Shown here: positions 32,304-42,931 of the stretch, piece after piece
Position numbering within the stretch: position 1 is the first letter of the stretch
Layout of the letters: the number at the start of each line of letters is the position of its first letter
Assembly: GCF_025698545.1 (NCBI RefSeq)
Contig: NC_068566.1
Location: 40,341,192-40,405,191 of the forward strand
Direction of reading: 5' to 3'
From: Gossypium raimondii
Taxonomy: Eukaryota; Streptophyta; Magnoliopsida; Malvales; Malvaceae
DNA: 64,000 nt
The notes under the pieces: generated by a model
Told to the model about the DNA's origin: nothing
The model's database searches: none
What the model saw: only the letters and a program-made list of their open reading frames with translations
Position numbers and translations under genes: made by a program

Positions 32304-33233
32304 TGTTGACACCAATTTTTTTTAAAAACAGGGTCGACTTGGATTTTGAAAATGAAAACGAAAATGAGAGTGGCCACCAATCCTTTTTTATAAGGTGTGA
32401 TCGGGTCACCTTAAAAAGTGGTTGTTTTTAATAAATAATTTAATTTTATTAAAGCAACGATTTTGGTCCACGAAATTCAAAAAAAGGGTTCGGGAGTCGG
32501 TTACGTACGAGGAAGGATTAGCACCCTCGTAACGCCCAAAATTGGTACCCAGTTGATTAATTAGTGTCTTAGCATCGAAGATTAAAAACTTTAAAGAGAT
32601 TTGAAAATACGATCCTTGTATTAAAAACTTGTATAAATCAAATTACATGTTAAGACCCTCTCATTTCGGAGAGAGAAAATGTCATACCTAACGAGTTAGG
32701 ACATGTTATTTCACATCCTCAAAAATGAGCTTGTCCTTTAAAAATCTCATGCAATAAAATTCAAAAGCATATTCAATTTTTTAAGTCGGATGAACAAAAT
32801 CGCAGCCCAATACGTTAGGGCACAATTTCTCAGAATTCTAAACATTGAATATTGCCTTTATTATTTTTTAGAAAAATCCTCATTTCGAGAAAACAACGTG
32901 TCATATCCAATGCGTTAGGACACAACGTATTGAATTCTCGATAATGAGCTTTTTATTTTTTTTTATTAAAGAGCATTCTCGATTATTTAGATACAATGAA
33001 AAAAATTGGAACCCAATACGTTAGGGCTCAATCATTTCGAATCTAAACACAAAATTTTACTTATTCAAAAATCATAATTTATGCATCAAATAAAATTAAT
33101 CTAACACGAAATAGTAGAAATAAAACACGATGTTAATATGCGTAATAAAACCATAATAAATATGATGATGTAAGCATAAATAATATAAGCGACCACAACA
33201 GAACAATAAATAAATAAATAAATAAAAGATGTC
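32304..33233 (-). mobile_element. Partial LTR of Tat-type element D, split by element C
   Basis: Starts TGTTGACACC directly after LINE sequence. It carries the family signature on the plus strand: GTCGACTTGG-like start region, AGTGGCCACCAATCC, AAGGTG...CACCTT, TCGGGAGTCGGTTACGTACG, and subrepeats with CCCAATACGTTAGGG cores (near 32809 and 33012). Pseudoknot at 32377-32412 and second hairpin at 32506-32531. It stops at 33233 where element C begins; the rest is presumably beyond 64000. The 5 bp before it are GTGCT. Confidence 0.75.
32377..32412 (-). other. LTR pseudoknot (element D)
   Basis: Coding strand: AAGGTG/CACCTT for stem 1, CCGATC paired with GATTGG for stem 2, one G-U pair in RNA. The adjoining tRNA-like match is degraded (TGGCCACTC). 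Confidence 0.5.
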
Positions 33234-35980
33234 TGTAGCGACCTAAAAATTTGGCGATAGGCGCTAGTCGAAATGATTATTGAAAAATTAAAAACAAAGT
33301 TTCAAATTTTATTTACAAAAGAGGAGTCGCCACCGATCTTTTTTTCTAGGTTTAGAAGAAAAATTTATTTTTAAATTTTCCTAAAAAAGAGGTAATTTTA
33401 GGTCTGCGTGAAAATCTAGAGAAAATTAGGGTTCGGGAGTCGGTTACGCGCGAGGAAGGTATTAGCACCCTCGCGACGCCCAAAATTGGTATCTCGTTAA
33501 ACGCATATTGTCTTAATTTTCAAAATACAAGTTCAACTTAATATTTAATCATAATCCGATTGAAATATGAGACTTTAAAAAAACACGAGAATTTTGAAGC
33601 ACAAATTTAAAAAAAAAACGAAATTTTTGAAACACGAAAATTTTAAAAACATGAAAAACTTTTTTTAACTTTTTTTATTTTAAATACGGAATTTTTGAAA
33701 TACGAGAATATTAGGAACACGAAAATAATTTTTTTGAGAACACGAAAATTATTTGAAAAAACGTGAAAAGTCGAGAAATTTGTAAACACGATAAAATTTG
33801 GAAAACACGAAATTTTTGAAGAAAGTGAAAGGTCGAAATTTTTTTTTAACACGAGAAATTTTTGAAAACACGAAAATTTGAAATACGGAATTTTTTAAAA
33901 AACATGAATATATTTTTAAAAACACAACGATTTTTGAAATACGAGAAATTTATTATTTTTAGAAGAACACAGATATATTTTTTGAAATACGGGAAATATT
34001 ACTATTATTTTTGAAATGCGAGAATTTTTGAAAACATAGAAATTTTTGAAACACGAAAATTTTGAAAACACGACAATTTTCGAAATACGAGAAGATTTTT
34101 TTAACACAAAAATTTTAAAACACTAACATTTGTAAAACACGAAAACTCTTGAAAATGCTAAAAGTCGAAAATTTTGAAATACGAGTAATATTTGAAAATA
34201 CGAAAATTTGGAACACGAATTTTTTTTTAAAAACGTACCGTATTTAACACGAAACTATGATATTCACCCCTACATGGCGATGAAATCATCGAATTAGTGT
34301 TAAATCGATCCAATTTGATATTTAATCGGGATTCTAATAAAACACGAGAATTTTTATTAAACACGAAAATTTTTGAAACACAATTTTTTTTAAGAAGTAC
34401 CGTATTTAACACGAATCAATGATATTCATCCTTACATGGCGATGAAATCATCGAATTAGTGCCAAATCGATTCAACTTAATATGTAATCGTGATTTTATT
34501 AAAACATGAGAGTTAAAAAAAACTTTTTTTTTAAAAGGGCGTATTGTGTTTAACACAAACCGATGATATTCACCCAACATAGCGATGAAATCAACGATTT
34601 AATGTTAAATCGATTCTTTGTCATATTTATTGAAATTGATTAAAATAAAATAAAATAAATAATATAAATACGAAAAAGAGAAATATATATATATATATAT
34701 AAATGCATAAAAATACTAATAACATTAAAACGAAATACCATAAAAATATATGCATTAAATTAAAAATGAAATAAACGAAATTACCGAAAAGATCCAAAAC
34801 ACGAGCTTGGTCGAACGAGTTACGCAAATTGAACCATTTTTCCTTCTTTTTTTTTCTTTTTTCCTTTCTCTTTTTTTTCTGCTGGGCTGGCTTGTTGGGC
34901 TGCCTGCTGTTGGGCCTGCGCAGGAATAGGCCTACTGGACTGCTGGCAGATTGGGCCTAGACTGGCTGCTTGCTGGGTTGCTGGAATTGGGCCTACTGTT
35001 GACCTGCTAAAAAATGGCCTGCTTTCTTTTTTTTCTGTTTTTGTTTTTTTTCTCTTTTTTTGGGTTGGCCTACTACTGCTGGGCCTGCTGGGCTACTGGG
35101 TCGGGCGCGGGTCGTCGGTCCGGGCCGGAATCGGGTCTTGTCAGACCCGGGTCGGGTCGGGTCGACCCGACTATTCAAAAAATATTTTTTATTTATTTTT
35201 TCTTTTTTCTCTTTTTCTTTCTTCTTCTTCTTCCTTTCCTTCTCTTTTTTCTTCTTCTTCTCCGTTCGGCCTTCCTCTTCCTCTGCTTTTGCCGACGGTG
35301 ACCTGCTGCCCAGCGACGGCCGGCGGTGGCGCACACGGTGGTCTCCTCTTCCCTTCTTTTCTTCTTTTTTCTCTTTTATTTTTGTTTGTTGCTTGCTTCT
35401 TGCTCTTTTTATTTTTGCTTCTTGGTTGTTGTTTCCTTTGCTAGGTGCCGGCGATGGGGGTGCTGTGGAGGTGGGCACGGTGGGGCTGGTGCTATGGCCG
35501 GCGGTGTGCTGTTATTATTATTTTTTTTTTCTCTCAAAAAATTTTGCTTTTTTTTTTCTTGCTTTTCTTCTCCCATTTTCTTCTTTGCTTTGGGGGTTTT
35601 AAAACCCATTTTATTTTGATGTTCTCTTCTTTTTTTGCAGGTTGCAGGTGGGCTAGGGAGGGCTAGGCCGGCCGCCACCTGTTGCAGGTGCAGCTTGCGT
35701 AGGTGGCTGCCAGAGGGACCAAAATGTAATGGCAGCAAAACTTTTGGGGCCAAAACATAATTTTAAGAAAGTTTAGGGGTCAAAATGTAATTTTAAAAAG
35801 TTTAGGGGTCAAAAGGTAATTTAAAAAATTTTAGGGGTTGAACTATAATTTTGAGAAAGTTTAGTGGTCAAAATGCAATTTTAGAAAAGTTTAGAGGTCA
35901 AAATGCAAAAAAAATATTTTTTTTTTAATTTTAATTTTTTTTTAATGAAAGTTATCCCCGGACAAAATTCAGTGATTACA
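33234..35980 (-). repeat. 3' LTR of element C
   Basis: TGTAGCGACC to AGTGATTACA. Holds about 700 bp of degenerate short repeats of the type GAAATTTTTGAAACACG (33590-34240), three copies of a roughly 155-bp unit with GTATTTAACACGAA (34236, 34394 and 34541), TGGGCTGCTG-rich DNA, and pyrimidine-rich DNA (35020-35640). Relative to its 5' partner it lacks about 30 bp after 33350, including the pseudoknot stem. Confidence 0.88.
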
Positions 35981-35997
35981 GCTGCCCCTCTTTGCTC
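35981..35997 (-). other. Polypurine tract of element C
   Basis: The minus strand reads GAGCAAAGAGGGGCAGC directly before the 3' LTR, matching A and B. Confidence 0.75.
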
Positions 35998-36049
35998 ATC
36001 GCTGTGAAACAAGGATAGAGCAAAAACTTAAAAGCACTGAATTTTGTTC

Positions 36050-36589
36050 GATTATCCAAAATTTTTCTTTTTATTTGAAAAGCAGAAATCGAGAATAGCT
36101 CAGCGTGAAACCCGAGGCCCAACTCACCTCTAGCAATATGAGTTGATTTTTTGAAAAGCAAGAATTGAAAAATACCTCGACGTGACTCGAGGCTCAACTC
36201 ATCTCTCGCAATATGAGTTGATTTTGGAAAAATAGAAATTGAAAAACACCTCGACGTGACTCGAGGCTCAACTCACCTTTCGCAATATGAGTTGATTTTT
36301 GAAAAACAGAAATTTAAAATACCTCAGCGAGCGACCCGAGGCTCAACTCACCTCTCACATTATGAGTTGATTTTTTTGAAAAACAGAAATTGAAAATACC
36401 TCAGAATGCGACCCGAGGCTCAACTCACTTCTCACATTATGAGTTGATTTTTTTTGAAAAACAGGAATTGAAAATACCTCAAGATGCGACCCGAGTCTCA
36501 ACTCACCTCTCGCATTATCAGTTGATTTTTTGAAAAACAAAAATTGAAGATACCTCAGGGTGTGACCCGAGGCTCAACTCACCTCTCGC
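36050..36589 (-). repeat. Hairpin-bearing tandem array of element C, part 1
   Basis: Six units of about 75 bp, each with CCTC...CGAGG and TCAACTCA...TGAGTTGA inverted pairs (TGAGTTGATT near 36139, 36213, 36288, 36362, 36439; variant at 36518). Cut at CTCGC (36585-36589), the target duplication of element B; it continues at 55761. Confidence 0.85.
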
Positions 36590-39458
36590 TATAGCGACCT
36601 AAAAATTTTGAGTACGGGCGCTAATTGAAGTGATTATTGAAAATTTAAATAATTAAAGAAAAAATTTTAAATTTTGAGTACGGGCGCTAATTGAAGAGAA
36701 TTTTGAGTACGGGCGCTAATTCGTGTTTCCTAATTGAAGTGATTTTATTTGAAAAGGAGTCGCCACCGATCTTTTTTTCTAGGTGTGATCGGACACCTAA
36801 TAAATTCTCTTTTTAGAAGAAAAATTTTATTTCTTAAATTTTCCTAAAAAAGAGGTAATTTTAGGTCTGCGTGAAAATCCAGAGAAAATTAGGGTTCGGG
36901 AGTCGGTTACGCGCGAGGAAGGTATTAGCACCCTCGCGACGCCCAAATTGGTATCTTGTTAAACGCGCGTTGTCTTCATTTTCAAAAATACGAGTTCAAT
37001 TTAATATTAGTCCTGATCCGATTAAAGCACGAGAATTTTAAAGCACAACAACTTTTTCTTTTCTTTTTTTTGAAAACAGAAATTTTTTTTTAAATACAAG
37101 CATTTTAGAAACACAAAACTCTTTTAAAAAACGAAAATTTAGAAACACGAGATTTTTTAGGAAACACGAATTTTCTTTTTGAAACACGAAAATTTTTAAA
37201 ACACAAATTTTTTTTTTGAAAACATAATATTTTTGATAAAATACGAAACAGGAGGATTTTTTTTTTGAAACACAAAAATTTATGAAACAGGGTCAATTTT
37301 TTTGAAAACACGAAAATTTTTGAAAGACGAGATTTTTTTGAAAACATGGAAATTTATGAAACACGGAATTTTTTTGAAGACAAGAAAATTTTCGAAATAC
37401 GGGACTTTTGGAAACAAGGAAATTTTTTTTTGAAACCACGACAATTTTTGAAACATTGGAATTTTGAAAATACGAAGATTTTTGAAACGCGAAAATTTTT
37501 TTAAAACACGGAAACATGAAAATTTGTCAAACACGGGATTTTTTCTTGAAAACACGATAACATCAAAAAATATTCGCGAAAGTTTTTTTTTTGAAACACG
37601 AGAAATTATTTTTTTGAAAACACGAAAACACGAACATTTTTCAAACAAGGGAATTTTTGAAAACACGAAAATTTTTTTTTGAAAAGAAACACGAATATAT
37701 ATTTTTGAAACACGAGAAATTTTATTATTATTATTTTGAAACACGAGAAATTTTGAAGACATGAAAATTTTTGAAACACGATTTTTTTTAAAAAATACCG
37801 TATTTAACACGAATCGATGATATTCACCCCGACATGGCGATGAAATCATCGAATTAATGTCAAACCGATTCAATTTAATATTTAATCGGGATTCTAATAA
37901 AACACGAGAATTTTTATTAAAATACGAGGAATTTCGAATATTTTTGATTGTTAGAAGGTCGTCCCGTATTTAACACGAGCCATCGATATTCACCCAACAT
38001 AGCGGTGAAATCAACGGCTCAATGCTAAACCGGCTCGTTGCCTTACGCATTAAAATATATATTTTTATTTTAAACATGCAAATAAAATAACATAATAATA
38101 TTTCTAAAAAAACTATTAAAAAATGCTAATTTAAATAAAATACCATTTAAATAAATTAAATAAATTAAAATGGATTTTAAAAAAAAGATTACCCAAAGCC
38201 CAAAGTTGTGGGCTTGAAGGACAGGCCTTTTCTTTTTTTTGCTTTGAATTGGGCCTTAGTGGGCTTGGGCTGCTGGAACTATTGGGCTGCTGTATGGGTG
38301 GCTTGCTGGAGCTGCTGGGCGTTGGGCTGGGCAGTGGCCTGTTGGGCAGTGGCCTGCTGCTGTTGGGCTGAACCTGCTGGACTGGAGCTGTTGAAATGGG
38401 CCGAATCTGCTGAACTGCTGCGCTAGGCCTGCTGCTGGACTGGAGTTGCACGGGTGGGCTACTGCTGGTGGGCTGCTGCTGGTGGACTGCTGCTGGACTG
38501 CCAAAAATGGGCTGCTGTTTTTTTATTTATTTTATTTATTTCTTTTTCCTTTTCCTATCTTTCTTTTCTTCTTTTCTTTCTTCTTTACTGTTTGGGCTGC
38601 TGTTTTCTTTCTCTTTTTACTTGCTGTTTTTTTGTTTTCTTTTTTTGCTTGCTTGTGTAGGTGCGACGGGGGTGGGAATGCAAGGGCGCGGTGGTGAGCA
38701 CGGTGGTGGCGAAGGAGCGGCCGGATTTTTGAAGTTGTTCTTTCGTTTTTTTCTTCTTTTTCTTTTGCTGCTACTTTTTTGCTTTGCTTTCCTTTTTGAT
38801 TGATTGCGGCTTTTCAGGTGGTGACGGTGACGGTGGTGGTGCGGCGGTGGTGATGGCTTTTTACTTACTGCTGTTTTTATTTTTTTGAGTTTTCTCTGCT
38901 TCTTTTTTTTTTTGGGGTTCCTCCCCGAAAAATCCCCTTCTTTCTCTAATATTCCTCTTTTTAAATCCATCAATTTTTGTTTCTTTCTCTTTGTTTTCAG
39001 GTGGCAGAGGAGGAGGGAGGCCATGCATTGGGGTGGCAGGCGTGGCGAGCGGGGCACGCAAGAATGCTAGTTGGGGGCAGTCTTGTCATGCCCAGAAGGA
39101 CTAAATTGTAACGGGTGCAAAGTTTCTGGGGCAAAAATGCAATTTTAGGAAAATATGGGGCTACAATGTAATTTTTAGAAAGTTTAGGGGTTAAAGTGTA
39201 ATTTTGAGAAAGTTAGAGGTTGAAATGTAATTTAGAAAAGTTTAGGGGTTGAAATGTAATTTATATTTTTTGTTTTGTTTTTTTTTTCATTTTTCAAAAT
39301 TTCATTATGACTATTTTATTAATATTTAAAACAAAAATTAAAACAATTAAAAATGAGTTAAAACAAACCCAAAATTTAATCCTAATGGGCCCAATCATCG
39401 GGCCCATATGAGACCAGCCCGGCCCGAAATCCTACCCGGGCAAAATTAAGTGATTACA
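36590..39458 (-). repeat. 3' LTR of element B
   Basis: Highly similar to 52975-55760. The terminal TG is TA here (TATAGCGACC). A local rearrangement (about 36605-36740) repeats TTTTGAGTACGGGCGCTAAT three times where the 5' LTR has one copy. Contains the pseudoknot (36766-36798), the second hairpin CGCGAGG/CCTCGCG (36912-36938), the GAAATTTTTGAAACACG short-repeat field (37020-37790) and TGGGCTGCTG-rich DNA (38260-38520). Confidence 0.9.
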
Positions 39459-39475
39459 GCTGCCCCTCTTTGCTC
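39459..39475 (-). other. Polypurine tract of element B
   Basis: Minus strand GAGCAAAGAGGGGCAGC directly before the 3' LTR. Confidence 0.75.
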
Positions 39476-39559
39476 ATCGCTGTGAAACAGGGATAGAGCA
39501 AAGACTTAAAAGCACTGAATTTTGTTCGACCATCCAAAATTTTCTTTTTATTTGAAAGG

Positions 39560-40170
39560 CAGAAATCGATAATAGCTCAGCGTGCGACCCGAGGCTCAAC
39601 TCACCTCTCGAATTATGAGTTGATTTTTTTTGAAAAATAGAAATTGAAAAGACCTCAGGATGACCCGAGGCTCAACTCACCTCTCGCATTATGAGTTGAT
39701 TTTTTTTTGAAAAACAGAAATTGAAAATACCTCAGGATGACCCGAGCCTCAACTCACCTCTCGCATTATGAGTTGATTTTTGAAAATGGAAATTTAAAAA
39801 AAAATACCTCGGCATGACCGAGGCTCAACTCACCTCTGTATTATGAGTTGATTTTTGAAAAACGGAAGTTTAAAAGAAATACATCGGCATGACCCGAGGC
39901 TCAACTCACCTCTGTTTTATGAGTTGATTTTTGAAAAACAGAAATTTAAAAGAAATACCTCGGCATGACCCGAGGCTCAACTCACCTCTGTATTATGAGT
40001 TGATTTTTGAAAAACGAAAATTGAAAAATACCTCAGGATTACCCAAGGCTCAACTCACTTCTCGCAATATGAGTTGATTTTTGAAAATGGAAATTTAAAA
40101 GAAATACCTCGGCATGACCGAGGCTCAACTCACCTCTGTATTATGAGTTGATTTTTGAAAAAAACAGAGA
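39560..40170 (-). repeat. Hairpin-bearing tandem array of element B
   Basis: Eight units of about 75 bp. Each contains CCTCGG...CCGAGG-type and TCAACTCA...TGAGTTGA inverted pairs separated by 8-14 bp, with A-rich linkers. Same repeat family as in C but an independent, shorter array. Confidence 0.85.
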
Positions 40171-41107
40171 TTGAAAAATATTTCTTGAAAGAAACAGGGT
40201 TTCTAAAAAACATCAGGTGAAACTAAAAGCCTTCTTCTTCGTTGATTCTGTGCAGCTTTCTCCCAGTATTCCTTGCTCTACTGGTATACCTGTATATGTC
40301 ATGTATGATGTTATTATGATATGCACGTGTTTGTCCTAAATGCTTTCGTGTCTACATGATCATGCCATGCACCCTAGGCTGTTTGTCACATGCCCCACTT
40401 TTGATTTTCGTGAGGTTCCGCATTCATTTCCTCAATTCCTGACTTTTCTCTCCAGTTTTATACTCGTCCTCAAGTTCTGTGAGTAATCCACATTTCTCTA
40501 TATATCACTCTCTTGCCCCCTGCTGAACATTGTTCCTGCTTTCGGGCCCTTGTACTTGTCAAATTCTCATCCAGGTAATGTTCAACATTTCTTTTGTTTA
40601 GAGTATGTCATCTTACTATTTATCATTTAAATGAATCAAACACGAGATGCATGGAAAAAATAGCAAAGTAGGCATGAAAGAAAAACCTCACATTCATTTC
40701 ATCTTTAAAAGAAAGCAACAAACAAAGGAAATTGACAAAGAAAGTTTAACAAATAAAACGTCATAAAGAAAAGAAAGCGAATTCAATGGCTAGAAATGCT
40801 CTGGATATCCAATGCATGAACTTCTCCACGTTTTCTTTGTCCTGGATCCATTCAAGCACAGTTTCTTGTGTAGAAGGTTTCGAGCTTCTGAGAATGCTTC
40901 AAATATTGCAACTTCGTCATTCAACTCACTGTTCAAGTCATCTTGCACCTTAAGTTCGAGCTCACTTCATTAGGACGCCCTTTCGGGTTTTCATCCTAAT
41001 CCTTTTTGTTTATCAAGATGCCCTTTTTCGGGTTTTCATCTTGATTTTTATTCTTTTTTTTTACTTTTTTGTTTTTTTTGTTGTTTTTTTTGTTTTTTTT
41101 CTTTTTT
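40171..41107 (-). other. 3' UTR of element B with hairpin pair
   Basis: Non-coding DNA between the integrase stop and the tandem array, well conserved with 56936-57861 of element C. The notable part is the pair of bulged hairpins listed separately; a pyrimidine-rich tract (41050-41110) precedes the pol stop on the plus strand. Confidence 0.6.
40969..41045 (-). other. Pair of bulged hairpins after pol (element B)
   Basis: Hairpin 1 (40969-41000): ATTAGGACG with CATCCTAAT. Hairpin 2 (41012-41045): ATCAAGATG with CATCTTGAT. As coding-strand RNA each has a 9-bp outer stem, an AAAA bulge and an inner CCC/GGG stem; the first is capped by GAAA. They start about 60 nt after the pol stop. Confidence 0.65.
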
Positions 41108-41896
41108 TTAGGCATAATATTTCTTCACAGCATCTGAGTTCACTAGATTAGGTAATTCTTTCCCGTCCATCTCAGTGAGAATCAGAACCCCTCCTGAGAA
41201 TGCCCTCTTTACAACGTATGGTCCTTCCCAATTTGGTGACCATTTTCCTCGAAAGTCCTTTTGTATCGGGAGAATCTTTCTCAGTATGAGCTCTCCTTCG
41301 TGAAATTCTCTTGGCCGCACCTTTTTATCATGGGCCGTAATCATTTTCTTCTGGTACATCTATCCATGACAAATTGCCTTCAAGCGTTTCCCTTCAATAA
41401 GGTTTAGCTGATCATATCGAGCTCGAACCCACTCTGATTCCTCTAACCTTGTCTCCATCAAGACGCGCAGGGATGAGATCTCTACTTCGATAGGCAGAAC
41501 GACTTCCATTCCATAGACCAGAGAAAAAAGAGTTACCCCCGTAGACGTCCGTACCGAGGTGCGATATGCATACAAAGCGAATGGTAGCTTATCGTGCCAG
41601 TCTTTATATGTCTCAGTCATCTTCCTAATAATCCTCTTAATGTTCTTATTAGCGGCTTCTACTGCTCCGTTCATCTTTGGGCGATAGGGCGAAGAATTAC
41701 GATGTTTTATCTGGAATTGCTCACATACTTCTTTCATCATCTTGTTGTTCAAATTTAAAGCATTATCTGAAATGATTCTTTCAGGTAGACCATATCGACA
41801 TATAATCTCCTTTTTTAAGAACCTACAGACTGCAGCCTTTGTCACATGAGCAAACGAAGTGGCTTCTACCCATTTTGTGAAGTAGTCTATAACCAC
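41108..41896 (-). pseudogene. pol: Integrase core and C-terminal domain of element B
   Basis: Integrase joins the cDNA to host DNA. The core is legible from FTKWVEATSF (near the first catalytic Asp in MDVIG, which sits in the previous open segment) through IISDNALNLNN (second Asp) to PYRPKMNGAVEAANKNIKR (catalytic Glu), then KLPFALYAYRTSVRTSTGV. The C-terminal domain (41108-41359) has KKVRPREFHEGELILRK and GKWSPNWEGPYVVKRAFSGG, the GPY/F module; no chromodomain follows, as expected for Tat elements. The frame is the same as RT but broken by TAG at 41360-41362 (CAG expected: CHGQM in element C). Confidence 0.85.
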
Positions 41897-41905
41897 AAAG
41901 ATGAA

Positions 41906-42910
41906 TCAATGCCTATTGGAAGCTTTCGGGGAAATTGGCCCTATAACATCCATGCCCCACATAGAAAAAGGCCACGGAGAAGTCATGAAATGAAGGGGCG
42001 ACGGAGCTGCATGAATTTTGTCGCCATAAATTTGACATTTGTGGCACTTTCGTGCGTAACCAATGCAATCCCTTTCCATCGTCAGCCAATAGTAACCAAG
42101 TCTCATAATCTGCCTGGCCATGGTGAAACCACTGGCATGTGTTCCACAAATTCCTTCATGAACCTCTTCAAGTATCTTTCTAGCTTCAACAGCGTCCACA
42201 CACCTCAAGAGCACTTGATCTTTTCCCCTTTTGTATAGAATATCTCCGTCAAGAACAAATCCAATCGCCATTCTCCTGATTGTTCTTTTGTCATTCTCGT
42301 TTGCTTGCTCGGGGTACCTTTGATTCTTGATATACTCCAAGATATCATGGAACCATGGTCGTCCATCTGACTCATCCTCAATACTAAAGCAGTGTGCGAG
42401 GGTCTCATATATACTCATTTGGATGGGCATTATCTCATTTTCTCTGTTTGCCTTTAACATCGAAGCCAAGGTAGCTAGGGCATCAGCCAGTTGGTTCTCC
42501 TCTCGTGGAAAGTAGTTAAAAGTCACTTTATAGAACTTCTTGATCAGCTCTGCAACGAGATCATGATATTTGACTAATTTTGGATCTCTCACTTCCCAAT
42601 CTCCACGAATTTGATAATTGACTAATGCTGAGTCCTCGTGTACCTCTAAAATTTTGATTTTTCTCTTGATAGCTGCACGAAGTCCCATGATGCAAGCCTC
42701 ATATTCCGCTATATTATTTGTACAGAAGAAATTCAATTTAGCAGTAAGCGGGTAATGGTCCCCTTTAGGTGACACTAAGACTGCTCCTATCCCATACCCC
42801 AATGCATTTGATGCACCATCAAAGCTCATCTTCCATGACTTTCCTTTTGATGACTCGCCCTCTTTTTCTGAAATGCACATCAAATCTTCATCTGGGAACT
42901 CAAATCTCAA
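41906..42910 (-). pseudogene. pol: Additional RNase H and integrase zinc domain of element B
   Basis: The first half is a second, archaeal-type RNase H that marks the Tat lineage: Asp in MSFDGASN, Glu in AEYEACIMG, Asp in HEDSALV and Asp in ENQLADALA, so all four catalytic acids are present. The second half is the integrase HHCC zinc finger (VHEGICGTHASG ... KCHKCQ) and WGMDVIGPIS with the first catalytic Asp. It is in frame with the RT. It is bounded by TGA at 42932-42934 upstream and TGA at 41906-41908 downstream, where CGA (Arg before FIFVV) is expected. Confidence 0.88.
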
Positions 42911-42931
42911 AGGCTCGTATTCCTCCGTTGT

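Noticed and set aside
34993-35478. 161-residue Lys/Glu-rich minus-strand frame
   Set aside because: Mirror of the CT-rich LTR tract; low complexity, not shared as an ORF by the B LTRs.
37105-37873. Overlapping minus-strand frames rich in Phe, Lys, Ser and Val (also 53593-54173, 33643-34107 and 63387-63716)
   Set aside because: They are translations of the degenerate GAAATTTTTGAAACACG repeat field of the LTRs, open in several frames at once, with no domain.
38446-38803. Trp/Gly/Cys-rich and Phe/Leu-rich plus-strand frames (also 35014-35666 and 54757-55106)
   Set aside because: Products of TGGGCTGCTG repeats and pyrimidine tracts in LTRs; no homology, several frames open together.
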